Of a DNA stretch of 24,008 nt, positions 8,537-16,012 are shown piece by piece. Position numbers and translations under genes: made by a program. This DNA comes from JAWXUE01 sp044432925 (lineage in GTDB: Bacteria; Bacillota_I; Bacilli_A; Acholeplasmatales; Anaeroplasmataceae): assembly GCA_044432925.1 (NCBI GenBank), contig JAWXUE010000018.1:1-24008 (forward strand), read 5' to 3'. The notes beneath the pieces are model-generated. The model did not search any database, was not told the DNA's origin, and worked only from the letters and a program-made list of their open reading frames with translations. Numbering within the stretch: position 1 is the stretch's first letter; every line of letters begins with the position of its first letter.

Positions 8537-8713
8537 CATTATATATTATGACAATTTTTATATATTTATTATCGAATAAAATAATAAAATAACATATTAA
8601 ATTATATTTTAAAATAAAACAATTAATAATAAAATAATATATTTAAAAAAGAATAATAAACACTTTATTTATAATATGAAACAAAATAAAATTGAAGAAT
8701 AAAGGGGGATATT
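8537..8713 (+). promoter_or_regulatory. AT-rich leader with a candidate -10 for the phosphorylase-like gene
   Basis: This intergenic stretch is almost pure A/T, with short runs of AATAAAAT-type repeats around 8576-8596. A consensus TATAAT lies at 8670-8675, 38 bases before the next start. No convincing -35 hexamer was found at the right distance (TTTAAA at 8642-8647 is 22 bases away). A strong ribosome-binding site, AAAGGGGG, lies at 8701-8708. I see no riboswitch or coding sequence here. Confidence 0.4.
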
Positions 8714-10450
8714 ATGAGAAGCGAATATTTTATAAACAAAGAATTATTTAGAAAACATTTTATAACACTACTAGAGGAGATTTATGTAATTGATTTTAAT
8801 GAATCAAACTTAAAACAACAATACAATACATTAGTAGAATTAATAAAAAGAAATACATCAAATAATTGGAATAAAACAAAAAAGAATACAAATAAAAAAT
8901 TATATTATTTTTGTAGTGAAATAAACTTAGGAAAAAGTTTATACACTAATATAATTAATTCAGGAATTAAAGAAGTAATAGAAGAAGCATTTTTAGACTT
9001 AAATATAAATTTAGAAGATTTATTAAACTTAGAGAATGATTTTGAATCAGAGGAGATATCTTTACTCGACTCCCTAACAACATCTAATTTACTTGCTAAT
9101 GTATTTAGTGTTAGAACTAATAAATCTAACTTAGAAATAGAAACTATAAGTGAAGAAGTTAAATTTTATGGTAATGTATATTTTAAACAAGAAGAAACAT
9201 TAAAATGTATCCATGAATGTTTTGATATAATAGAAACAACAGCTTATGAATGTCCTGTTATTGGTTATAACAATAATGTAGTTAATACAATAACAAGATG
9301 GGATACTAATTTCACAGGGCTAAAAAGAGATTACCTATACATTTCAGCATCACTTCAAACAATACTAAAGAATAATGATATAAATAATATTATTATAAAT
9401 ATTACTGATCAATCAAGTTTAGTAGTAGTAGAATTAATGAGACTGTTAATGGATGATTATAATTACTCTTGGTCAGAAGCATACACTACTACAAAAGAGT
9501 GCGTAATATATAATAAGACTAGTGACTATACTTATAATACTAAAAAGTTTTGTGAACTATTACCTAGACTGTATACAATAGTAGAAGAGTTAAATAATAG
9601 AAATAATTGTAGTTTAATAGATGAGGATATAAATATTAGTGATGTTGCTAATACATTTAATTTAACAGTATATAACTATGAAGGATTAAGTCATAGAAAA
9701 TGGTGTTTAAATATTAATAATGAATTAAGTGATACTTTAAATGAATATGCATTAGGTTGGATACAAAATCCTAATACTATAAATAATTTAAATAAATCAA
9801 TTTCAAAAAGAAGATTACAAAAGAAGTTCAGAGACATGAAAATAGAAAGAAAAAAATCCCTTTACAACAAGATTAATCATAATTTTATTGAAAATGGATT
9901 ATTAGCTAAAGTAGAAAATAATATATTAAGTATAGTTCATATATTATATTTACATAATCAACTTAAATATAATATATCTTTTAAAGATAACTTTACTCCA
10001 ATAACTTTTTTAATAACATTTGAACATAACTTATTACTTAATTTAAATAATGATTGTGACACAAATTCATATCTTAAAATAATTGAAATAAAAAATTATA
10101 ATGAAACACTAGAACAACTAATAGTAACAAGTGTTGATATAGTAGATAAAACAAATGCTAAATATTTATTAAATGGAGTATTAAGTGTTTATGATAATTT
10201 AGTAGAAGAAGAATTTAATGAATTTAGTTTCTTGTTAAATGAATATAATTTAGAATATGATGATAATTTAAAATATTTTAACTCTTATAAAAAAAGATAT
10301 AGTGAATTAAATGAATTAAATAAAGATGAAGTTTTATGGTGTAGAGAAATGATTAATACAACATTAAAGTCTATTAATCACTTATCTGATAATAAAGTAG
10401 AAAAATTAAACAATGAAATATTTAAATTAAATAAAGTAAAAATTAATTAA
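8714..10450 (+). CDS. degenerate glycogen-phosphorylase homologue, probable pseudoenzyme
   Basis: This 578-residue uninterrupted protein aligns in order with bacterial glycogen phosphorylase (usually about 750-830 residues). Landmarks are KKLYYFCSEINLGKSL (61-76; family KKVYYLSMEFLLGR), EEVKFYG (147-153), CPVIGYNNNVVNTI (180-193), YLYISASLQTIL (207-218), VELMRLLMDDYNYSWSEA (239-256), LSHRKWCL (325-332), IVHILYLHNQL (407-417), NAKYLLNG (481-488) and the C-terminal SYKKRYSELNEL region. Lys483 falls where the PLP lysine lies (NMKFMLNG in the family). The catalytic parts are lost: the GLGNGGLG loop, the NDTHP histidine (TDQSS here), TNHT, the whole KRIHEY phosphate-site segment, GGKAAP, GTGNMK (DKTNAK here) and the GTLDGAN loop. 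Activity is therefore unlikely. The intact frame, strong ribosome-binding site and position after glgB suggest a retained binding or regulatory role. This is inferred by eye from remembered family motifs. Confidence 0.82.
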   Translation: MRSEYFINKELFRKHFITLLEEIYVIDFNESNLKQQYNTLVELIKRNTSNNWNKTKKNTNKKLYYFCSEINLGKSLYTNIINSGIKEVIEEAFLDLNINLEDLLNLENDFESEEISLLDSLTTSNLLANVFSVRTNKSNLEIETISEEVKFYGNVYFKQEETLKCIHECFDIIETTAYECPVIGYNNNVVNTITRWDTNFTGLKRDYLYISASLQTILKNNDINNIIINITDQSSLVVVELMRLLMDDYNYSWSEAYTTTKECVIYNKTSDYTYNTKKFCELLPRLYTIVEELNNRNNCSLIDEDINISDVANTFNLTVYNYEGLSHRKWCLNINNELSDTLNEYALGWIQNPNTINNLNKSISKRRLQKKFRDMKIERKKSLYNKINHNFIENGLLAKVENNILSIVHILYLHNQLKYNISFKDNFTPITFLITFEHNLLLNLNNDCDTNSYLKIIEIKNYNETLEQLIVTSVDIVDKTNAKYLLNGVLSVYDNLVEEEFNEFSFLLNEYNLEYDDNLKYFNSYKKRYSELNELNKDEVLWCREMINTTLKSINHLSDNKVEKLNNEIFKLNKVKIN

Positions 10451-10456
10451 TAAAGT

Positions 10457-10495
10457 AAAAATAGAATGTATCTTAAAAAATACATTCTATTTTTT
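10457..10495. terminator. bidirectional terminator between convergent genes
   Basis: Arms at 10457-10471 and 10480-10494 are perfect complements (core AATAGAATGTAT / ATACATTCTATT) around an 8-base loop. T runs follow on the + strand (10490-10495), and the A run at 10457-10461 gives T's on the - strand. The right arm contains the last codons of the - strand HAD gene, so the hairpin serves both transcripts. Confidence 0.88.
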
Positions 10496-11258
10496 CTAAT
10501 TCTTTTGCTACACCATCTTCATCATTAGTAAACTCTGTTAAATTAAATTCATGAGTCTTAACAGAAGAATTTTTCATCATAAAAGGAATATCACATTTCT
10601 TTAAAAAGTTAATATCATAATCAGAATCTCCAAATCCTATTATTTTATCAAATTCATATTTTTCTTTAACATATTTAAAGCCTTCTTTTTTAGATACTCT
10701 AGGATGAGAAATAACAAAAATAGCTCTTTTCTTATCTTGACCTAAACAATTAACACGTACATCAATATTATTAAAATAAGACAATAAAGGAATGACATTT
10801 CTAGGCTCTACAATTATATAAAGATTAGTAGAAGCATTTAAATTAAATTTATTAAAGTCTCCATCATGTACAATAAAATCATCAGGAATTTTCATAATAA
10901 ACTGATATCTATCAATAAAATTATAAACATAAGCATTTTCATCACACTTATAAAAAGCAGAAGAAATTAATGGTTTTAAATCAGTAAAATACTTTAAAAT
11001 TTCTTCACTAGATAACTTGTACATAATTGATTCAGAAGAAATAGGGTTAATAATAGAACCACCATTTTTACAAATCATATAAGTATCTAAACCTAATTGA
11101 TTATAATAAGGTAAAGTTTTTTTAATACTATTAGATGTTATTAAACAAAATATATGTTTTTTAGTTATTTGTTTAATAGTAGAAACACTATATTCACTTA
11201 ATTGTCCGTCACTATTTAATATAGAACCATCCATATCACAAAAAATTAAATATTTCAC
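10473..11258 (-). CDS. HAD-superfamily sugar-phosphatase-like hydrolase (Cof/MPGP type)
   Basis: This predicted cytoplasmic phosphatase of 261 residues is a C2-cap (Cof-type) HAD protein. Motif I is CDMDGSIL (nucleophile Asp8, Asp10), with Ser replacing the usual Thr. Motif II reads LITSNS (39-44) rather than the ATGR of classic Cof proteins, closer to the TSKT form of mannosyl-3-phosphoglycerate phosphatases. Lys190/191 supplies motif III. Motif IV is GFGDSDYD (208-215). The CKNGGSII segment (63-70) is typical of the group. GTG 11258 is chosen because GAGGTG (11267-11272 on the reverse strand) lies 6 bases upstream; the longer GTG at 11267 is inside that site. The gene is convergent with the phosphorylase-like gene and divergent from 11361. 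The substrate is unknown; a hexose or glycerate phosphate is plausible. Confidence 0.87.
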   Translation of the reverse strand: MKYLIFCDMDGSILNSDGQLSEYSVSTIKQITKKHIFCLITSNSIKKTLPYYNQLGLDTYMICKNGGSIINPISSESIMYKLSSEEILKYFTDLKPLISSAFYKCDENAYVYNFIDRYQFIMKIPDDFIVHDGDFNKFNLNASTNLYIIVEPRNVIPLLSYFNNIDVRVNCLGQDKKRAIFVISHPRVSKKEGFKYVKEKYEFDKIIGFGDSDYDINFLKKCDIPFMMKNSSVKTHEFNLTEFTNDEDGVAKELEKIECIF

Positions 11259-11277
11259 TCTTATCACCTCTATATAT

Positions 11278-11286
11278 ATAATATCA
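11278..11286 (-). promoter_or_regulatory. extended -10 promoter for the HAD gene
   Basis: Read on the - strand, TGATATTAT contains the extended element TG, one base, then TATTAT (11283-11278). This is about 20 bases upstream of the GTG start. The -35 region (around 11301-11306, TAGATT) is poor, which is usual for extended -10 promoters. Confidence 0.4.
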
Positions 11287-11337
11287 CAAATAAAATATAA
11301 AATCTAATTTTAACTAGAGTTTTATAGTAAATTATAG

Positions 11338-11343
11338 TATAAT
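11338..11343 (+). promoter_or_regulatory. consensus -10 box for the 11361 gene and downstream operon
   Basis: TATAAT lies 17 bases before the ATG at 11361. No good -35 is visible (TAGAGT at 11315-11320 has a 17-base spacer). It would start the transcript of the membrane protein, ftsK, lepB, rbgA and rnhB. Confidence 0.45.
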
Positions 11344-11360
11344 GTGAGAAGGTGATAATT

Positions 11361-12182
11361 ATGATATTTAATAACTTTAGTGTAATTGATTTTGAACCAA
11401 TGGACATATTCTTAATACTATTTGGAATAGGATTTGGTTTATTAATAGCAATGTTTGCTTATATATTCATTGTTTTACATGGAATGAAAGCAAAAAGTTA
11501 CATTGTTAAATCAAAATCAGAAGGATTAACAGAAGAACAAATTGATGAAAAAATTAAATTTGCACAAGATGTATTCTCAGATAAAAATTTAAGAGGTGAA
11601 CTAAGTCAAATGGCACATTGTAAAGATGTTTGTACAAGCTTAGTAATGGATATAGCAAGTGTTTATTTCCCTAATTCAAAAAGACCTTTATTAGAATTAT
11701 CTGTAGATGAAGTTTTAATGCTTGGTATATATATATCAAATAGAGTAAATGATATATTAGATCATAAAGGTGTAAGATTATTTAAAAAAATTAAAATTTC
11801 TACAATAATGGGCATGAGTGATACTAAGAAAAATATAGATGAATCAGCATTAATGAAAGCAGCTAAAAGATATAAATTAAAAGGTGCATTTGATGCTGTT
11901 AAAGGTGCTTTAAATGTAGTTAATCCAATTTATTGGGCTAGAAAAGTTATTGTTGCTCAAACAATGGATTATGCAATTAGTAAAATCTGTTTAATGGTTA
12001 TTGGTATAACAGCAGAAGAAACATATAAAATTTATTCTAAAAATGTATTTAATAAAGATGTTGTTATAGAAGATAAATATAATAAATTAGCTGACGAAAT
12101 TTCTAATGATTTAAAAGAAATTTCATCAGAAGAGATTGATAGTTATCAGGAGGTAGAAGATGAAGAACAAATTGAACAATAG
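11361..12182 (+). CDS. single-pass membrane protein of unknown function, coupled to ftsK
   Basis: I do not recognise this 273-residue protein. One strong transmembrane helix covers about residues 14-38 (DIFLILFGIGFGLLIAMFAY region). A soluble, mostly helical domain of about 200 residues follows, ending in a very acidic tail (EEIDSYQEVEDEEQIEQ). The pattern suggests a short outside N-terminus and a large cytoplasmic domain. The start at ATG 11361 is set by AAGGTG at 11349-11354; the GTG at 11352 lies inside that site. The last 23 bases overlap the start of the FtsK-type gene, whose ribosome-binding site is within this frame, so the two are probably translationally coupled. Because the FtsK protein lacks its own membrane domain, a membrane-anchor or partner role is an attractive inference. 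No homology supports it yet. Confidence 0.85.
   Translation: MIFNNFSVIDFEPMDIFLILFGIGFGLLIAMFAYIFIVLHGMKAKSYIVKSKSEGLTEEQIDEKIKFAQDVFSDKNLRGELSQMAHCKDVCTSLVMDIASVYFPNSKRPLLELSVDEVLMLGIYISNRVNDILDHKGVRLFKKIKISTIMGMSDTKKNIDESALMKAAKRYKLKGAFDAVKGALNVVNPIYWARKVIVAQTMDYAISKICLMVIGITAEETYKIYSKNVFNKDVVIEDKYNKLADEISNDLKEISSEEIDSYQEVEDEEQIEQ
12148..12154 (+). promoter_or_regulatory. ribosome-binding site that fixes the ftsK start
   Basis: AGGAGGT is a full Shine-Dalgarno match placed 5 bases before ATG 12160. It lies inside the preceding gene. It shows that translation of the motor protein starts here, so the missing N-terminal membrane domain is not a start-calling error. Confidence 0.85.
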
Positions 12183-14199
12183 TCCTATAGGATATGAAAT
12201 TCCTCAAATGGAAGATAATGAAGTTGGATTAAGAACTTTTGATAATAAATTCAAAGGTACTAGTTTCATTGCTCCTGTTTTAGGTAGAGATACTGTTGAT
12301 ATTACAGTTGCTTCAAAAGATGCTTTACAAAATGATATAGATAATACTTATGATGCATTTAGAAGTGAAAAAGAAAAGAAAATTACTGATCAAGAATTAT
12401 TACAAAAACATGGAACTATTTATCCAGAGTTTGAAGGTGTTAATGATCAAAATATTAGACCAAAAGAAGTTGTTGTTGAAAAAGAAGTTCCTTCTTATGA
12501 ACCTGTTGTAACAACTCCAGACGTAGCATTTGAAAATATTACTTTCAGTGCTCCTAAAGAAGATTATTCTTCTAAAGAAACAACACTACCTCCATTCTTC
12601 TTTAGTAAACCAGTTGAACCAAAAGTAGAAGAACAAACTAGTAAACCAGTTTATGAAGAAGTAACGCCCCAACAAACTTATACACAACCACAACCAACAT
12701 ATGTACAACCACAAACATATAAAGAACCAACATCTCAAGTACAATTTAAAGATAAAATAAGAAGACCTTATGTTTATCCAAGTTTAAATTTATTTGATAA
12801 ACCTATGAAACAAGAACAAGATGATCCAAGTTTCTTATTAGAAAATAAAGAAACAATTAATCAAACTTTTGATGAATTTAATATTAAAGGTGAAGTTGAA
12901 AATTATACTTATGGTCCTTCTGTAACAAGATATGAAGTTAAATTAGCACCAGGTGTTAATGTTAAAAAAGTATTAGGTATAGTAGATACAATTAAAATGA
13001 ATTTAGGAGCTAAGACTCTTAGGGTTGAAGCACCTATTCCAGGTAAAAAACATGTTGGGATAGAGGTACCTAATAGAAAAGCACAAATGGTACATTACTA
13101 TGATATTATTAATAATAATGAATTTAAAGAATCTAGAAAACCCTTATTAATTGCTCTAGGTAGAGATATAGATGGAAATTCTGTTTATAACAGTATTGAA
13201 GAAATGCCTCATGGATTAATAGCTGGTGCTACTGCATCAGGGAAAAGTGTTTGTATTAATACATTATTAATAAGTTTATTAATGAAAAATTCTCCTGAAG
13301 AATTAAGATTAATATTAGTTGACCCTAAAATGGTAGAGTTAGCTAGTTATGATAATATTCCTCACTTAGTTACACCTGTAATTACAGATTCAACACTTGC
13401 TGTACCAGCATTAAAATGGTCAGTTGATGAAATGGAAAGAAGATATGAAATATTAAAATCTACAGGTTGTAGAAATATAGCTGAGTATAATGCTCATATC
13501 AAAGGAAATTTAAATGCTGAAAAATTACCGTTTATAGTAATAGTAATTGATGAGTTTGGAGATTTATCTGTAGGTGGAGCAGCAGCAGAGTTAGATGAAC
13601 CTATTAAAAGAATTGCTCAAAAAGCAAGAGCTGCTGGGATGCATCTTATCTTAGCAACACAACGTCCTTCTACAGATGTTATTAGAGGTACAATTAAAGC
13701 TAATATCCCAGGAAGAATAGCATTTAGAGTAAGTCAAACTGTAGATAGTCAAACAATTATAGATAGTCCTGGAGCTGAGAACTTACTTGGTAAAGGGGAT
13801 ATGTTAGTTAAAGGTGTTGAAGGATTAATGCGTGTACAAGGTGCATACATTGGTGGACGTGACATCGAAAACGTAACAAGTTTTATTAGAGAAAATAATG
13901 ATTGTGAATATATCTTTACACATGAAGATTTGAAAAAACCAGAGCAATCGACATCAAAAGATAGTGGAAATGGTGAAGATTTAGAATTATTACATTCAGC
14001 AGCTACATTCTTTATTAACAATGGATCTTGTTCTATTAATGCATTACAAAATAAATTTGGTATAGGATTTAATAGAGCACAAAGAGTAGTACAACAGTTA
14101 TCTAATATGGGAATAGTAGGAGAAAAAGCTGGTACAACTCAAAGAGAAGTAAATGTAACTCAAAGTCAATTAGATGAAATGTTTAATAAAAATAACTAA
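12160..14199 (+). CDS. ftsK: FtsK/SpoIIIE-type DNA translocase without membrane domain
   Basis: This 679-residue hexameric dsDNA pump is of the kind that clears chromosomes from the division septum. Order: a soluble N-terminus (1-110), a Pro/Gln/Thr-rich linker (about 110-220), an alpha domain (about 225-330), and a RecA-like beta motor with Walker A GATASGKS (356-363), LILVDPKMVELASY (384-397) and Walker B IVIDEFGDL (461-469). QRPSTDVIRGTIKANIPGRI (501-520) follows. A C-terminal gamma winged helix (about 606-668, SINALQNKFGIGFNRAQRVV) would read polarity sequences. Canonical FtsK/SpoIIIE has four N-terminal transmembrane helices, and none is present here. The strong ribosome-binding site and a 23-base overlap with the upstream membrane-protein gene fix the start. 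Localisation must therefore depend on a partner, possibly that membrane protein. lepB follows 12 bases downstream. Confidence 0.95.
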   Translation: MKNKLNNSPIGYEIPQMEDNEVGLRTFDNKFKGTSFIAPVLGRDTVDITVASKDALQNDIDNTYDAFRSEKEKKITDQELLQKHGTIYPEFEGVNDQNIRPKEVVVEKEVPSYEPVVTTPDVAFENITFSAPKEDYSSKETTLPPFFFSKPVEPKVEEQTSKPVYEEVTPQQTYTQPQPTYVQPQTYKEPTSQVQFKDKIRRPYVYPSLNLFDKPMKQEQDDPSFLLENKETINQTFDEFNIKGEVENYTYGPSVTRYEVKLAPGVNVKKVLGIVDTIKMNLGAKTLRVEAPIPGKKHVGIEVPNRKAQMVHYYDIINNNEFKESRKPLLIALGRDIDGNSVYNSIEEMPHGLIAGATASGKSVCINTLLISLLMKNSPEELRLILVDPKMVELASYDNIPHLVTPVITDSTLAVPALKWSVDEMERRYEILKSTGCRNIAEYNAHIKGNLNAEKLPFIVIVIDEFGDLSVGGAAAELDEPIKRIAQKARAAGMHLILATQRPSTDVIRGTIKANIPGRIAFRVSQTVDSQTIIDSPGAENLLGKGDMLVKGVEGLMRVQGAYIGGRDIENVTSFIRENNDCEYIFTHEDLKKPEQSTSKDSGNGEDLELLHSAATFFINNGSCSINALQNKFGIGFNRAQRVVQQLSNMGIVGEKAGTTQREVNVTQSQLDEMFNKNN

Positions 14200-14211
14200 G
14201 GATTGATTAAA

Positions 14212-15042
14212 ATGAAAAAAGAATTTAAGGAAATAGATTTATTAGAAGATAAAGATATTGATAAAGTAAAAGAAATTACTAAAAAAATAAATAAAGTATT
14301 TTATAGAAATATTATTATATCATTTAGCATTATTTTACTATTAGGATTATTTACTGCGCTACTTTATAATAGTGCTAGTCCTTTATCAGTTGTTACAAAA
14401 GAATTCTATTTACTTATTATTCTTTTTTCTCTTTTCTTTTTTATAGGAATAACTATTAAGTTTATTTTAACAAAAGAAGAAAACATAGAAAATTTAAAAA
14501 TAAAAAAAAGTATATATTCTTTAATAGATTTATTAGGATTTATAGTAAATGGAGTTATAATATCAACTTTTATATTATTATTTATTGTAACAACAGCTAA
14601 AGTATCAGGAAATAGTATGAATAATACTTATCAAGATAATGATACAATTTTAGTATGGAATTTATTATATACTCCAAAAAAAGATGATGTAGTAGTAATT
14701 GATTCATCAATTTTAATTTATAATACTGATTTTATTATTAAAAGAATAGTAGCAACAAGTGAAGATACAGTTTATCATAGAAACGGTCAATTTTATGTTA
14801 ATGATGAATTTATTGATTATGCATCAGATGTTGATGTTAATAAAATGTTAAAAGATTTTAGTACAGGAGTACAATATACACAAGTACCAGAAGATTATTT
14901 TATTGTTTTAGGAGATAACAGAGATAACTCTCAAGATAGTAGAACAATGGGTTTAGTACATAAAGATGAGATAGTAGGAAAATCAGTATTTAGATTATTA
15001 CCATTTTCTAATATAGGATTACCTAAAAAAGATACAGATTAG
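14212..15042 (+). CDS. lepB: signal peptidase I with three predicted N-terminal membrane helices
   Basis: Type I signal peptidase (S26) removes signal peptides from exported proteins at the outer face of the membrane. The 276-residue protein has the catalytic serine in SGNSMNNT (Ser135) and the general-base lysine in IIKRIVA (Lys177). The C-terminal box GDNRDNSQDSR (234-244) is also present. Bacillus SipS-type enzymes have about 185 residues and one anchor helix. Here three hydrophobic segments are seen (about 33-52, 65-86 and 104-127), the last just before the catalytic domain. ATG 14212 is chosen because AAGGA at 14198-14202 is 9 bases upstream; the TTG at 14203 directly abuts that site. 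The gene lies between ftsK and rbgA. Substrates would come from the Sec route encoded elsewhere in the window. Confidence 0.95.
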   Translation: MKKEFKEIDLLEDKDIDKVKEITKKINKVFYRNIIISFSIILLLGLFTALLYNSASPLSVVTKEFYLLIILFSLFFFIGITIKFILTKEENIENLKIKKSIYSLIDLLGFIVNGVIISTFILLFIVTTAKVSGNSMNNTYQDNDTILVWNLLYTPKKDDVVVIDSSILIYNTDFIIKRIVATSEDTVYHRNGQFYVNDEFIDYASDVDVNKMLKDFSTGVQYTQVPEDYFIVLGDNRDNSQDSRTMGLVHKDEIVGKSVFRLLPFSNIGLPKKDTD

Positions 15043-15055
15043 GAAGTGAATTAAT

Positions 15056-16012
15056 ATGGATATTAATAAAAAAAGAGAATTAAGAAAAAAGAAACAAGCT
15101 AAAAAAGAAAGAGAAGCTGATTTAACTCCTGAAAGAGTAAGTACAGGTTTTAACATTAACTGGTTTCCGGGACATATGGCTAAAGCAAGAAGAGAAGTAT
15201 CTGAAAAATTACATTTAGTAGATATTATTTTAGAAATAGTAGATGCTAGGATACCATTTTCTTCAAGTAATCCTATGATGAAAGAAATAGTTAAAACAAA
15301 ACCAAGACTAGTTTTATTAAATAAAGCTAAATTAGCAGATCCTAAAATAACTAAATATTGGATGGAATACTATCAAAATCAAGGTTGCTTTACATTAGAT
15401 ATAGATTTAATTGAAAATTATAATTTAAATAAAATATTAGATATATGTAAAGAAGCATTAAAAGAGAAAATAGATAGAGATACAGCAAGAGGAATAAAAT
15501 CAGCTAAAATTAGAGCTATGGTAATAGGGATACCTAATGTTGGGAAGAGTACTTTTATAAATACACTTTGTAAAAGAAAAAGTTTAATAGTAGGAGATAG
15601 ACCAGGTGTTACTAAAGGACAAACTTGGATGAAAGTAAATGATGACTTAGAGTTATTAGATACTCCAGGAATCTTATGGCCTAAGTTTGAAACTAAACAT
15701 ATAGCATTAAACTTAGCTTTATCTGGTGCTATTAAAGATAATATATTACCAATTGATGAAGTAATAACTTATGGATTAGAATTTATGAAAAAATATTATC
15801 CTAGTAATATAACAAAAGCTTATAATGTAGAAATAACAGATGATTTAGAAGTCTTAGAAATATATGATCTAATCGGAAGAAAACGTGGTTGTATAATGAA
15901 GGGTAATGAAGTTGATTACGAAAGAGTAGTTAAATTAATACTTCATGACTTAAGACATAATAAATTAGGAGTATTAAGTTATGACAGAGACGAACAATAT
16001 TTACAAGTATGA
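15056..16012 (+). CDS. rbgA: ribosome biogenesis GTPase RbgA (YlqF), altered G4 motif
   Basis: RbgA is a circularly permuted GTPase that matures the 50S subunit. The order G4-G1-G2-G3 is visible: NKAK (89-92), GIPNVGKS (158-165), PGVTKGQ (183-189) and DTPGILWPKF (202-211). The family signature NWFPGHMAKARREVSEKL is at 35-52, and a C-terminal RNA-binding helical domain ends the 318-residue protein. Two oddities are seen. G4 is usually NKxD, whose Asp reads guanine, but here the codon at 15329-15331 is AAA (Lys92). The signature also normally sits within a few residues of the start, whereas here a Lys/Arg/Glu-rich extension of about 34 residues precedes it. The ATG has GGAAG upstream and no internal ATG replaces it. 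The 3' end overlaps rnhB by 32 bases, an arrangement close to Bacillus ylqF-rnhB. Confidence 0.95.
   Translation: MDINKKRELRKKKQAKKEREADLTPERVSTGFNINWFPGHMAKARREVSEKLHLVDIILEIVDARIPFSSSNPMMKEIVKTKPRLVLLNKAKLADPKITKYWMEYYQNQGCFTLDIDLIENYNLNKILDICKEALKEKIDRDTARGIKSAKIRAMVIGIPNVGKSTFINTLCKRKSLIVGDRPGVTKGQTWMKVNDDLELLDTPGILWPKFETKHIALNLALSGAIKDNILPIDEVITYGLEFMKKYYPSNITKAYNVEITDDLEVLEIYDLIGRKRGCIMKGNEVDYERVVKLILHDLRHNKLGVLSYDRDEQYLQV

Noticed and set aside
8537..8713. AT-rich repeats after glgB as an origin, CRISPR or mobile-element end
   Set aside because: The short AATAAAAT runs are irregular low-complexity sequence. No DnaA-box cluster, regular spacer pattern or inverted terminal repeat was found.
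8714..10450. Treating the 578-residue gene as a toxin or phage-defence protein
   Set aside because: It first looked like an orphan, but co-linear glycogen-phosphorylase landmarks over its full length explain it better.
11361..14199. FtsK split from its membrane domain by a sequencing frameshift
   Set aside because: The upstream protein has one helix and does not resemble the four-helix FtsK N-terminus. The overlap carries an excellent ribosome-binding site for a separate start.
14203..14211. TTG start three codons upstream for signal peptidase
   Set aside because: It directly abuts the Shine-Dalgarno AAGGA; the ATG at 14212 has proper spacing.
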